64,000 bases of DNA from Acanthornis magna (GCA_036785705.1 JAWUZG010000173.1:3085001-3149000); one strand, 5' to 3'. Shown: positions 51,521-60,357, counted from the first letter of the stretch. Numbers and translations are program-made. Notes: generated by a model not told the origin, from the letters alone.

Positions 51521-54500
51521 TCAAGGTTTTCCTTTTTCTCGGAGCTCTTTTTCATCCTCTGGTGGAGTCACTGGACCTTTTACTCTCCGAATGTGTGTCC
51601 ATCCCTTTTCTGCTGTTCTTATCGCTGCTTCTGTTGTTAAAAGAACCTGGAAGGGGCCTTCCCAAGAGGGGGTTAGAGATTTTTCTTTCCAGCATTTTAT
51701 TAACACCCACTCTCCTGGATGAATATTATGTAAATTGAAATCAAGAGGTGGTGTTTGCACGAGCAGGCCCTTTTCCTTTAACTCTTGGATGTTGTACGCA
51801 ATGATCTTTACATACTCCCTTATTGCTATGTTTCCAGTCTCTTTTACATCGATTTCTCGCTGTCCAGCTAAATAAGGGAGTCCAAACAACACTTCATACG
51901 CTGAGACTTGAATGTCAGTTCGTGGTTGTGTTCGAACGCTTAATAGGGCAAGTGGGAGGCACTTAACCCAGGACCACTTTGTTTCTATCATTAATTTTGT
52001 GAGTATTCTTTTTAGTGTCTGATTCATGCGTTCTACTCTTCCCGAACTCTCCGGGTGCCAGGGAGTATGCAATTTCCAATCTGAGCCTAATTGATTGATT
52101 AAATTTAGAGTGATTTGAGAAGTAAAATGAGTTCCTCTATCTGAGTCAATTCTTAGAGGGACTCCATAGCGGGGAATTATCTGTTCTAAGAGCACCTTAC
52201 TCACTGTGTGGGCGGTGGCATTGGTGGTAGGAAAAGCTTCCACCCAGTGAGTGAGGTGATCTACTATGACTAATAGGTACTTCCACCGCTGTATAAGGGG
52301 CATCTCTGTGAAGTCTATCTGGATGCTCTGGAATGGACGAGAAGCTATGTCCATTCCCCCTTTTGGAACATTTTTCATTTGTTTTTTATTGACTTTTTGG
52401 CATACTAGACAATTTTTGGTAATTTGGTTTGCAATTTCGTATACTCTCAGGCAACAGAAGACCCGGGAAAAGTGATCTACTAGGGCCTTTGTTCCCCAAT
52501 GGTAATTTCTATGTATCGCAAATAAAATTTCACGAGTCAGTGCTTTGTTTAGAATTTGCCTACCATCAGGAAGGTGCCACCTACCTTCCTGGTCTTCTAT
52601 TCCGCCAATTGCCGCCAATTGTTCTTTTTCTTTGTTGTTGAAAATGGGCCTGGGTAAGTTTTTCTCACTTACCCCTTGTTGGTCTGGTGCTGATGGTATC
52701 TCTTCCTTATTTGCTTCCAGGGTTTTAGGGACTTCATCCTCCTCGGAGGTTTCTTTGGTCTTGTTCGATTCCTCTGCATCAGTTGTTTCTTGTCTTTTCG
52801 CTGCTGCTCGTGTGGTTACCTTTAAAACAGTCTCTGTGAACAGTCCTTCAATAGCTGCCTCTCTAGCTGTATTATCTGCTAGAGTATTTCCCCTAGCTTC
52901 TAGACTGAGCCCGGTTTGGTGTCCTGGTACATGTACCACAGCAATGGCTTTTGGTCTCTTTAAGCTCTCTAAGATTTTTACAATCATTTCTTTGTGCAAA
53001 ATGTCTTTCCCTTTTGAATTCAATAGCCCACGTTCCATCCATATTTTACCAAAGGTGTGGACCACCCCGAAGGCATATTTAGAGTCTGTGTATATAGTTC
53101 CGATTTCCCCGGCTAGGTGGTGGAGGGCTCTTTCCAACGCATAAAGCTCGCATACCTGAGCAGACCAATGTCCTGGTAGTTTCCCTTTTTCTATTACTTT
53201 CATTTCCAACCCGTCTACCACTGCATACCCGGAGCATCGGTTTCCACGTACCACCCTGGATGATCCGTCTACAAAGATCTTTTTCCCTTCGAGGATGGCG
53301 ATGTCAGTTAGGTCTTCCCGCACCTTTGTTTGTAGGTCGATCACATTTATGCAATTGTGGGCTAAGTCATCTTGTGGTAAGCCATAAAGAAATTGTGCTG
53401 GGTTCTGTGAGGTACATGTGGCGAAGTGAAGATGTTTAGATTCAATTAGGAGGCTCTCATATTGCACAATTCGGGCATCCGTGAGCCACTCTGAGGCCCG
53501 CTGAGTTAGAATGGCCTTTACACAGTGAGGTGTGTGCACTGTGAGTGTCCCTCCAAACACCAGCTTCTGAGCCTCGGCAACCAGAACTGCCGACGCTGCG
53601 ATTGCCTGGATGCATTGTGGCCATCCCCTTGATACAGGGTCCAAGATCTTCGAAATGAAAGCTACAGGTTTTCTGGACCCGCCCCACGTTTGGGTCAGCA
53701 CCCCAAAGGCAACTCCTTTGTCCACATTTACAAACAAATCAAAGGGCTTATCTAGGGCAGGTAAGCTGAGGACTGGAGCTTGCAGTAATTTGTCTTTCAA
53801 ATCTTTTAGTTTTTGATCGTCTGATTTTGTCCAATGCACTGGCTCCTCCTCAGTTAATTTTTCGTATAGGAATTGAACGGATTGCGAGTACTTGTCAATC
53901 CAGAGCCTACAATATCCAAACAGGCCCAGTAACTGTCTAATTTCTCGTTTTGTTTTTGGAGGTGGCAGGTCAATTATTGCCTTTACTCTTTCGGCACTCA
54001 GTTTTTTTGTACCATGCCCAATTAAATGTCCGAGGTATTTTACTTCTTGTAGTACGAATTGTAATTTTTGTTTTGACACTCGCAACCCTTTCTGCCCTAG
54101 AAAGTTTAATAGTTTTATAGTAGCCAATTTGACTGTCTCCTCCTGCTCCCCAGACACCAGCAGGTCGTCCACATACTGCGTGATTTTTATGCCCTCTGGT
54201 GGATCAAAGGTAGTTAAAAGGCCTTCAAGGGCCTGGCCAAAAAGCGTGGGGGACTCAGTGTAACCCTGAGGCAACCGAGTCCATCGAAGCTGCCGCTTTC
54301 TCCCTGTATCTGGATCCTCCCAAGTAAATGCAAAGATGTTTCTGCAGGAAGGATCTAGGGGACATGACCAGAATGCGTCCTTAAGGTCAACAACAGAGAA
54401 CCAGGCATGTGATGGTGGAATTTGATTTAAAAGTGTGTATGGGTTAGGAACCAGGGGGTACCTGGTTTCCACTCTGTCATTTACCTTACGCAGGTCGTGG

Positions 54501-55147
54501 ACAAGTCGGCAGCCCCCGTCTGGTTTGCTGACACCCAGAATCGGTGTGTTGAAGGGAGACTTGCAAGGCTCTAGGATGCCATCCTCTAGCAGCTCTTCGA
54601 TGGTGACCTTCAGTTTCTTCCGCTTCTCCTTGGTTAGGGGATACTGTGGAACTCGAATAGGATTCGTTCCTGGAAGTAAGTTCACAGTTAGTGGTGTCAT
54701 GTCTATTTTTCCCCGGTTGCCCGGTTTGGCCCAGACAATGGGGTTTATCTGGTTCTCATCTTTTACTGATAATACAAATAGCTTGGTAACCATTTTACCT
54801 TTACGGGGGACTACCCCAATTTGCAGTGGAATCTGCAGGTCTCTCCCCAATAGATTCATTCCTGCTTGAGGAACAAAAAGGATGTCATTAATATGAATTC
54901 TTGCATTTCCCCTGATCTCCACATTTGGAATGATTGGGACGGTAAAAGTGTCACCCTTCGCTCCTGAGATCTCTATGGTGTTGTTTTTGGTAACGTATAG
55001 TCCTTTTGGTACTTCCGCAATACAAGTCCTTTCAGCTCCAGTGTCCACAAGAAACGTTACAGGTTGATGATGGGGACCTACTAATAAAGTTATCAAGGGC
55101 TCTTGTTGATGTTTATCGGTCCCCACTGGATAGAGCCCCTGACACCT
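51521..55147 (-). CDS. pol: Pol polyprotein (protease, reverse transcriptase, RNase H, integrase)
   Basis: The open frame continues the gag frame after its UGA. There is no ATG at the head; numbering below counts from the GTG codon at 55124-55126. Protease: LVDTGA at 26-31. Reverse transcriptase: VVDLKDAFW with Asp247, LPQG at 285-288, YVDD at 318-321. RNase H acidic residues: Asp620, Glu660, Asp681, Asp751. A charged Glu/Lys-rich linker spans about 775-830. Integrase: HX3H at 872/876 and CX2C at 906/909, then catalytic Asp938, Asp996 and Glu1032 (D,D-35-E spacing), then a GPF-type C-terminal segment near 1157. Every catalytic residue looked for is present and there is no internal stop, so the enzyme set appears intact. 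Translation would need stop-codon readthrough from gag, as is established for gammaretroviruses. The stop is TGA at 51521-51523. Plus-strand frames within it are shadows. Confidence 0.97.
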   Translation of the reverse strand, partial: RCQGLYPVGTDKHQQEPLITLLVGPHHQPVTFLVDTGAERTCIAEVPKGLYVTKNNTIEISGAKGDTFTVPIIPNVEIRGNARIHINDILFVPQAGMNLLGRDLQIPLQIGVVPRKGKMVTKLFVLSVKDENQINPIVWAKPGNRGKIDMTPLTVNLLPGTNPIRVPQYPLTKEKRKKLKVTIEELLEDGILEPCKSPFNTPILGVSKPDGGCRLVHDLRKVNDRVETRYPLVPNPYTLLNQIPPSHAWFSVVDLKDAFWSCPLDPSCRNIFAFTWEDPDTGRKRQLRWTRLPQGYTESPTLFGQALEGLLTTFDPPEGIKITQYVDDLLVSGEQEETVKLATIKLLNFLGQKGLRVSKQKLQFVLQEVKYLGHLIGHGTKKLSAERVKAIIDLPPPKTKREIRQLLGLFGYCRLWIDKYSQSVQFLYEKLTEEEPVHWTKSDDQKLKDLKDKLLQAPVLSLPALDKPFDLFVNVDKGVAFGVLTQTWGGSRKPVAFISKILDPVSRGWPQCIQAIAASAVLVAEAQKLVFGGTLTVHTPHCVKAILTQRASEWLTDARIVQYESLLIESKHLHFATCTSQNPAQFLYGLPQDDLAHNCINVIDLQTKVREDLTDIAILEGKKIFVDGSSRVVRGNRCSGYAVVDGLEMKVIEKGKLPGHWSAQVCELYALERALHHLAGEIGTIYTDSKYAFGVVHTFGKIWMERGLLNSKGKDILHKEMIVKILESLKRPKAIAVVHVPGHQTGLSLEARGNTLADNTAREAAIEGLFTETVLKVTTRAAAKRQETTDAEESNKTKETSEEDEVPKTLEANKEEIPSAPDQQGVSEKNLPRPIFNNKEKEQLAAIGGIEDQEGRWHLPDGRQILNKALTREILFAIHRNYHWGTKALVDHFSRVFCCLRVYEIANQITKNCLVCQKVNKKQMKNVPKGGMDIASRPFQSIQIDFTEMPLIQRWKYLLVIVDHLTHWVEAFPTTNATAHTVSKVLLEQIIPRYGVPLRIDSDRGTHFTSQITLNLINQLGSDWKLHTPWHPESSGRVERMNQTLKRILTKLMIETKWSWVKCLPLALLSVRTQPRTDIQVSAYEVLFGLPYLAGQREIDVKETGNIAIREYVKIIAYNIQELKEKGLLVQTPPLDFNLHNIHPGEWVLIKCWKEKSLTPSWEGPFQVLLTTEAAIRTAEKGWTHIRRVKGPVTPPEDEKELREKGKP

Positions 55148-56803
55148 TCAGTCACTTTCGGCCTGGGTTTCCTGGTACACTACTTGGTCTTTCTGCTTCC
55201 TGTAACAATACCAGGTCCCATGGCCTGGTTTCTTACAATAGGTACAATAGTGGTTTGCTTTGTTCATACTCGGGTCACTCGACCTCGAGTCACCTCTAGT
55301 AAATTGAGTGGGTTTAGGAGAGCCAATTGTAGTATCTTTGGGAGGGTCTTTTTCAACATTTTTCATTATTTTTGCTTTTGTTTTCCAATTTTCTTCATCT
55401 CTTCGAACAAAGACCCTCTGAGCTTCCTCGAGTAATTCCTTTAAATCTCTCTCTGGCCACTTGTCCAATTTTTCCAGTTTTTTACGAATATCCGGCCAGG
55501 AGTATAGCACAAAATGTACTTTCAACATTGTTTGCCCGCTGTCGCTGTCTAAATCCAATTGGGTGTACAATTGCACATTGTTCTTTAACCTTTCCAGCCA
55601 GTCATGGGGAGTTTCATCTTTACCTTGGGTACTTCCAAATGCCCTCTTGATGTTGTTCACCCTCGGAACAGCCTCTCTAATCCCTTTTACTATCAATTTT
55701 CTATAATCTTTCATATTTTCCCTATCCTCCTCGTCATTTGGGTTCCAATTTGGATCTTCATTTGGCATTTTCCGTTCTCCAGGAGGGCCCTGATTATCAT
55801 TATTTTCTCTCTCCCACACTTTCATTCCCGCAGTCCTTATTAAACATTGCTCCTCCAGGGAGAACAGGGACTGGAGGATGGACTGCATTTCGTGCCAAGT
55901 GAATATGTTTGGCCCGAGGAATTGATCGAATTGTTGAGATAACCCTATCGGGTCACTCAATAAGGACTTCATTTCTCTTTTGAAGTCTCTTACCTCTGAG
56001 GAGGAAAGAGGTGCAACTACATATCCAATTCCTCCCCGTGCTCCACCCATAGGCACTTCTCGCAGGGGGAAAGCCTTTGTTTTATCTTGTGGAGTTTTGG
56101 AACAATCCTCACAAATTGAGCAGGCCAATTTAACATTTCGTTTTCTGGTTGAGGAGAGAGATTTTTCTTTTCCAATTGGAGTAATTTTGCTTTTTGAATG
56201 TTTTGGACGAGGAGAGTTAGAGAGGGTATGTTTTCTTTCTGGTGTGCAGACTTCTCCCTCATCTGACTGACTGGAATTATTTGTGTCCTCCTCCTCTATT
56301 GAGGATTCGGCACTACTATCTCCATCAATTTGGTTAGCAGCAACTGGTGGAAGGGCATCTAAAGGGTCCCATCGCTTTGGTTGAACTTTCCTTACTTTTT
56401 GATCTTTTTTGTCAGTGGTTGATGTTTCATGTTTAGTTAATTTTGAGTTGTCTTTTACTGTTAAGATTTTCTCGTCTTTTGTTTCCACATTGTTCCAATA
56501 TTTTAACCAAATTCGTGCGTAATCCAATTGTTCCAATTTCTTTGGGCCCTTATAATGTAGATATAAGCAAAGGGCCTTACAGAGCCATATCTCTGAAGAT
56601 CCCTGTTTGGGCCACTTGAGTCCATCCTCTCGAATTTTCTTTCTAGGCCACTCAAAGACACAGTACTGGATCATTTGCACTGCATCCTTCCCCTTAGTTA
56701 ATTCATGACTGTCCCAATTTTTGAGCATAATGCCTAGGGGACTGTCAGGTGCTACTTTGTAATTCTTCAGGGAAGAGTGGCTCTTGCTTACACACTGACC
56801 CAT
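55148..56803 (-). CDS. gag: Gag polyprotein (matrix, linker, capsid, nucleocapsid)
   Basis: The frame has 551 codons. The ATG (56801-56803) has A at -3 and G at +4. The N-terminal MGQ fits a myristoylated matrix. Matrix-like sequence runs to about residue 105. A long charged Ser/Lys/Glu-rich linker follows to about 244. Capsid appears to begin near PLREV at 246-250, and a major-homology-like segment (TQGKDETPHDWLERL) lies at about 392-406. A basic region precedes one CX2CX4HX4C zinc knuckle (Cys520, Cys523, His528, Cys533), the single knuckle being usual for gammaretroviruses. The frame ends with TGA, and pol follows in the same frame. No PPxY, P(T/S)AP or clear YPxL budding motif was found in the linker. 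The frame is uninterrupted and slightly longer than usual. Confidence 0.96.
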   Translation of the reverse strand: MGQCVSKSHSSLKNYKVAPDSPLGIMLKNWDSHELTKGKDAVQMIQYCVFEWPRKKIREDGLKWPKQGSSEIWLCKALCLYLHYKGPKKLEQLDYARIWLKYWNNVETKDEKILTVKDNSKLTKHETSTTDKKDQKVRKVQPKRWDPLDALPPVAANQIDGDSSAESSIEEEDTNNSSQSDEGEVCTPERKHTLSNSPRPKHSKSKITPIGKEKSLSSTRKRNVKLACSICEDCSKTPQDKTKAFPLREVPMGGARGGIGYVVAPLSSSEVRDFKREMKSLLSDPIGLSQQFDQFLGPNIFTWHEMQSILQSLFSLEEQCLIRTAGMKVWERENNDNQGPPGERKMPNEDPNWNPNDEEDRENMKDYRKLIVKGIREAVPRVNNIKRAFGSTQGKDETPHDWLERLKNNVQLYTQLDLDSDSGQTMLKVHFVLYSWPDIRKKLEKLDKWPERDLKELLEEAQRVFVRRDEENWKTKAKIMKNVEKDPPKDTTIGSPKPTQFTRGDSRSSDPSMNKANHYCTYCKKPGHGTWYCYRKQKDQVVYQETQAESD

Positions 56804-56879
56804 TTTGGCTCAACTGCAACGATGGGAAAGTAAAAAGAATATAGAATTTAAAATACCCACTCTCTATTTTATTTTCTCT

Positions 56880-56917
<38 letters not shown>

Positions 56918-56929
56918 AATATATGTATA

Positions 56930-57480
56930 AATAATATATGAATATTTTGATTTAATTTATTTTTTTACAAAATTTTTTTTTTTTTTTTTTTTTTAATTTA
57001 ATTAATTAATTTATTTATATCTTTTGATGTTCTTTTCTTAACTTAATTATTTTCTATGATGGGAACTTGATAACTTTCTGTGGGAAAAATTAATAATTCA
57101 CTTAAACAATTAACAAAGCAATTGAATAATTAAACAATAAGAAACCAAGATGGTCGACAATAATAACTTCCCGTGGGAAAAATAAATACTTCACTTAAGC
57201 ACTTAAATAATATATGAATATTTTGATTTAATTTATTTTTTTACAATTTTTTTTTTTTTTTTTTTTTAATTTAATTAAATTAATTAATTTATTTATATCT
57301 TTTGATGTTCTTAACTTAACTTAATTATTTTCTATGATGGGAACTTTCCGTGGGAAAAATTAATAATTAACTTAAACAATTAACAAAGCAATTGAATAAT
57401 TAAACAATAAGAAACCAAGATGGCCGACAATAATAACTTCCCGTGGGAAAAATAAATACTTCACTTAAGCACTTAAATAA
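56930..57480. repeat. tandem duplication, about 275 bp per copy
   Basis: Copy one (56930-57205) and copy two (57206-57480) share a start near AATAATATATGAATATTTTG, a T tract, a text around TTTCTATGATGGGAAC, and the motif block AACCAAGATGG(T/C)CGAC. They differ by small indels, mainly in the T tracts. The duplication lies inside the proviral leader. Confidence 0.9.
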
Positions 57481-57582
57481 TGCAATGGACAATTAAACAA
57501 TAAGGAACCAAGATGGCCGACAACTGAAAACCAAAATGGCTGCTATAAATAATTCACTCAAGCAATTAAATAAAGCAATGAA

Positions 57583-57950
57583 CAATTAAACAATAAAGAA
57601 CCAAGATGGCCGACGACTGAAAACCAAAATGGCCGCTATAAATGATTCACTTAATCAATGAACAATTAAACAATAAAGAACCAAGATGGCCGACGACTGA
57701 AAACCAAAATGGCCGCTATAAATGATTCACCAAATCAATGAACAATTAAACAATAAAGAACCAAGATGGCCGACGACTGAAAACCAAAATGGCCGCTATA
57801 AATGATTCACCAAATCAATGAACAATTAAACAATAAAGAACCAAGATGGCCGACGACTGAAAACCAAAATGGCCGCTATAAATGATTCACTTAATCAATG
57901 AACAATTAAACAATAAGGAACCAAGATGGCCACCGGCTGATAACCAAAAT
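57583..57950. repeat. 80-bp tandem repeat with paired YY1-like motifs
   Basis: The text CAAGATGGC recurs at 57602, 57682, 57762, 57842 and 57922, an exact 80-bp period. A second motif CAAAATGGC lies 23 bp later in each unit (57625, 57705, 57785, 57865, 57945). The core AAGATGGC matches the established YY1 binding consensus. Copies are almost identical, so the array is young or homogenised. Confidence 0.95.
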
Positions 57951-58211
57951 GGCTGCTTCCCCCTTTCCGGAGAAGCTTCTGGCTGAAGAAGAAGAACCCA
58001 AAATGGCTGCTCCCCCCTTCCCGGAGAAGCTTCTGGCTAAAGAAGAAGAACTCAAAATGGCCGCTCCCCCCTTCCCGGAGAAGCTTCTGGCTAAAGGACA
58101 GTTAGAGAAAGGGGACAGAGTAGATAGAAATATAAAATATATATATATGAAGGCCGCGCGGTATTTTTTTTTTTTTCTTTCTTTCTGGGGCTGGGCTTTT
58201 TCCCTTAACAA
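57906..58211 (-). CDS. small viral-sense leader open frame, doubtful
   Basis: This 101-codon ATG frame lies in the leader, upstream of gag and in viral sense. A hydrophobic stretch (IYIYFIFLSTLSPF) is followed by three 18-residue repeats containing ARSFSGKG, encoded by the 54-bp DNA repeat. It resembles no protein I recognise. Because a 54-bp repeat without stops keeps a frame open automatically, this may be chance; if translated it would act as an upstream open reading frame for gag. Confidence 0.2.
   Translation of the reverse strand: MLREKAQPQKERKKKKYRAAFIYIYFIFLSTLSPFSNCPLARSFSGKGGAAILSSSSLARSFSGKGGAAILGSSSSARSFSGKGEAAILVISRWPSWFLIV
57945..58090. repeat. 54-bp GC-rich tandem repeat
   Basis: Nearly three units are present, with the motif CAAAATGGC at 57945, 57999 and 58053 and the text GGAGAAGCTTCTGGCT in each. 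Unit length divisible by three keeps frames open on both strands (for example 57949-58287 on the plus strand). That plus-strand frame is antisense to the virus and is not called as a gene. Confidence 0.93.
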
Positions 58212-58616
58212 AAATTTTCAATTTTCTTTGAATCTCCCACTTTCAGTCGCTTCAAGCTCACTCTCTCTGCTCTTGCCCCAAAACTGAGTCAGAGAGCTCT
58301 GGCTCTCAGCTCCTTGCCCTGTCTCACTCACTCTGCAATCACACCAGGGGTGGCCCACCCCACACTCACACTTCAATCAGGGCTGGCGCTAGGGAGAAAC
58401 TAAACAGAAATTTTCTTTTTATAAGTTGGTTTTCCCTAACTACAGTCCCCTAGAAAGGGGTAGGGCCTCACCGATCTCCTGCGATGGTCTTGGAGTCCTC
58501 TCACCGTAGGTGGTATCCGCAGTAGTCCAAATTTGAGGAAAAAATCGGAAAAATTAAAAATTTGGAAAAAAACCAAAAAATCGGGATTTTTGGGCAAATT
58601 TGGGCAAAAAAAGGAT

Positions 58617-58634
58617 ATCCGGGACGAGCCCCCA
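58617..58634 (-). other. primer binding site, proline tRNA type
   Basis: In viral sense the 18 bases TGGGGGCTCGTCCCGGAT match the well-known proline-tRNA primer site with one internal difference (C for G at position 14). Six bases lie between it and the LTR edge, more than the usual two or three. Confidence 0.92.
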
Positions 58635-58640
58635 AGAAAT

Positions 58641-59657
58641 TGTCATAAAAAAAGACAATTTCACACTCGTGGGTTAGAGCAAAAGGTGTTTATTGCTGAA
58701 CCCACGAGGTCCAGGATCTCCCGAGGGAGAAATGAAAGGAAAAAGAAAGAAAAAAAAGCACAAAAAAAAAGGAAGGTCCCAGGACAGCAATAAGACTCTC
58801 CTGGCCACCGGTTGGTGGCCAAGGACACGGAGATCCCTCAGGCCGGGTGGCGAACTTAAGCTAATCTTAAGTTCAAAAAAAAAGATTTTAAGTATAGCCC
58901 ATAAAAATGGGCAAGAGGCCCAGCACCCGACCCAGCCTCTGACTCCCTGCTAGTCAGAGAGACAGAGACACCAGGCACCCTGCACAGACCAGAGTCTGCA
59001 GCTGTTGGAAGTAAAGGCACCTGGAAAAAAGAGACTGACTCAGCTCAAGAGAGCCAAATTTATAAAGTTTTTGATGGGCTGGTCCGAATTAGCCTCTCCG
59101 CCCTCTCGCTCGCTGGTGATTGGGAATACTAATTAATGAGGTGGCCTTCCCCACCAATAGATGGATCGTTGCCTAGGGGTAATTTGCAAAGGCGGGAAAG
59201 GGCCTCATTAGTATTCCACTTGAGGTGGGCGGAGAGGTGCAAACCTTCTATTTTTAGCTCGGGTGCTGCAGAGTGCCTTTAATATTGGGATGGGTGATGG
59301 GCTTACAGATTTACAATACAACATAAAAACTGAGTTTTACATAAATAAAATTACAAAGATAAAGGATTTTTAAAAAGGTACAAAACTTCTGAACTCAGGG
59401 TTACATGGGTTCAACTGCTTTTCCATCTAAAATACCTTCAATCCCTTTTATTTTGCTCCAAACAACTTTAATATCCCAATGCTTTTACCCAGAAACATTG
59501 CACTCTTAAAACATCTTTAAAACAGTCTCTTTTTTAACTTTTCAATCTAGAACTTTATCAAAAATCCAAACTTTCAACTCCACTCAACAGGTACAACAAT
59601 ACAACAGCAACCATCAACTCCAACATGCGAAAAATCACTCCACTCTCATTTATAACA
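58641..59657 (-). repeat. 5' LTR of the provirus (promoter copy)
   Basis: The 1017-bp copy matches the left LTR except at three positions. TATAAA is at 59059-59064, with CCAAT about 55 bp upstream in viral sense; AATAAA is at 58689-58694. Transcription would start near 59030 and run leftward. Host sequence begins after 59657 (or after 59661 if the shared AACT belongs to the virus). No clean target-site duplication is seen directly at both edges. Confidence 0.96.
59059..59064 (-). promoter_or_regulatory. TATA box of the proviral promoter
   Basis: TATAAA in viral sense, embedded in CTTTATAAAT, with a CCAAT motif about 55 bp upstream (plus-strand ATTGG near 59119-59123). It is the best TATA candidate in the LTR by spacing. 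Confidence 0.7.
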
Positions 59658-59661
59658 AACT

Positions 59662-60357
59662 AAAAAACCTCAAAACCTGAGTTATGTAAGGGAAAATACT
59701 TAAAACATGGAATAACTCACAAAACTAGGAAGGACTGTCTGTCTATTATACGCAGGTGCTCATTCTCATTTTATTTAATAGCTGCTCTTGCATATAAATT
59801 TCTAAAATATTTTGAGAAGTTCAGAAGAGGTTTCAGCTGTCTGTGGATCAAAACTCGAACAGAAAGAGCCCACCAGTCTACTTGGACAGTGTGGGGGTTC
59901 CACTGCCTCCTTACTTGCTGAGGACATGAAGTCAAACACCCCAAACTGTGAAAAGCAAACCAAGCCAGAGCTCTTTGTTGGGTCTGTAATGAGATTCAGC
60001 AGAGCGCCTCTCCCCACGTGCGTGATTCTGGTGCTGCCTCTCCCTCTGTTCTGTGTGTACATTAAAACTGATCAGCTTTCGGTATGTTTCTCCACAGGCT
60101 CATATCAAGAAACATACGCTGCTCGTAGCTTCCAAATGGCAGCCCTTTCCAAGCGACTACCAGCAAGCTCGAGCGTGGAGGAGCTGTACCACACTGGCAG
60201 CAGGGGCAGAAACTCCTCCCTTGTCTCCAAGACACCATCACACTCCCTTCTTTCCCTTCCCCTTGTACTTCCTCCTCCACTGCACGTCTTTCTGTTGCTG
60301 CTCTTTTCTTGTCTGATGGCGCAGGGGGATTTTATAGCACCTTCCATTACAGGAGTC
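59662..60357. other. noncoding flank of the provirus
   Basis: No gene is recognised. A 223-codon plus-strand frame (59812-60483) crosses this interval but runs into a CR1 element at its end and has no domain. It is listed among the rejected items. Confidence 0.5.

Larger units (their letters stand above)
56804..58616 (-). other. long retroviral 5' leader with tandem repeats
   Basis: About 1.8 kb separates the primer site from the gag ATG, several times the usual gammaretroviral leader. In viral order it holds a short AT-rich start, a 54-bp tandem repeat (57945-58090), an 80-bp tandem repeat (57583-57950), two 93-bp-spaced units, a 270-bp duplication (56930-57480) and A-rich tracts (plus-strand T runs at 56881-56913, 56976-56994 and 57247-57267). 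Packaging signals and splice donor must lie here but cannot be fixed by eye; donor-like GGTGAG texts occur near 58465 and 58502 in viral sense. Confidence 0.85.
49044..59657 (-). mobile_element. gammaretrovirus-like endogenous provirus, near-complete
   Basis: A 10.6-kb provirus lies on the minus strand. In viral order (right to left) it has a 5' LTR, proline-type primer site, 1.84-kb repeat-rich leader, gag, UGA, in-frame pol, env lacking a transmembrane subunit, polypurine tract and 3' LTR. The gag and pol frames are open from end to end. The two LTRs are the same length (1017 bp) and differ at three positions (49222/58819, 49412/59009, 49413/59010), which points to a recent insertion. Class I (gammaretrovirus-like) assignment rests on same-frame gag-pol, a single zinc knuckle, the YVDD motif, the primer site and the integrase C-terminal region. 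Species-level identity is not claimed. Confidence 0.97.

Noticed and set aside
52545..53144. 199-codon plus-strand open frame inside pol
   Set aside because: Antisense shadow of the well-supported minus-strand pol frame.
57583..57950. Regular 80-bp repeats considered as a CRISPR array
   Set aside because: The units are contiguous, with no unique spacers, and lie in a retroviral leader of an animal genome.
57949..58287. 112-codon plus-strand frame with repeated PFPEKLLA
   Set aside because: Antisense to the virus; a 54-bp repeat divisible by three keeps frames open on both strands.
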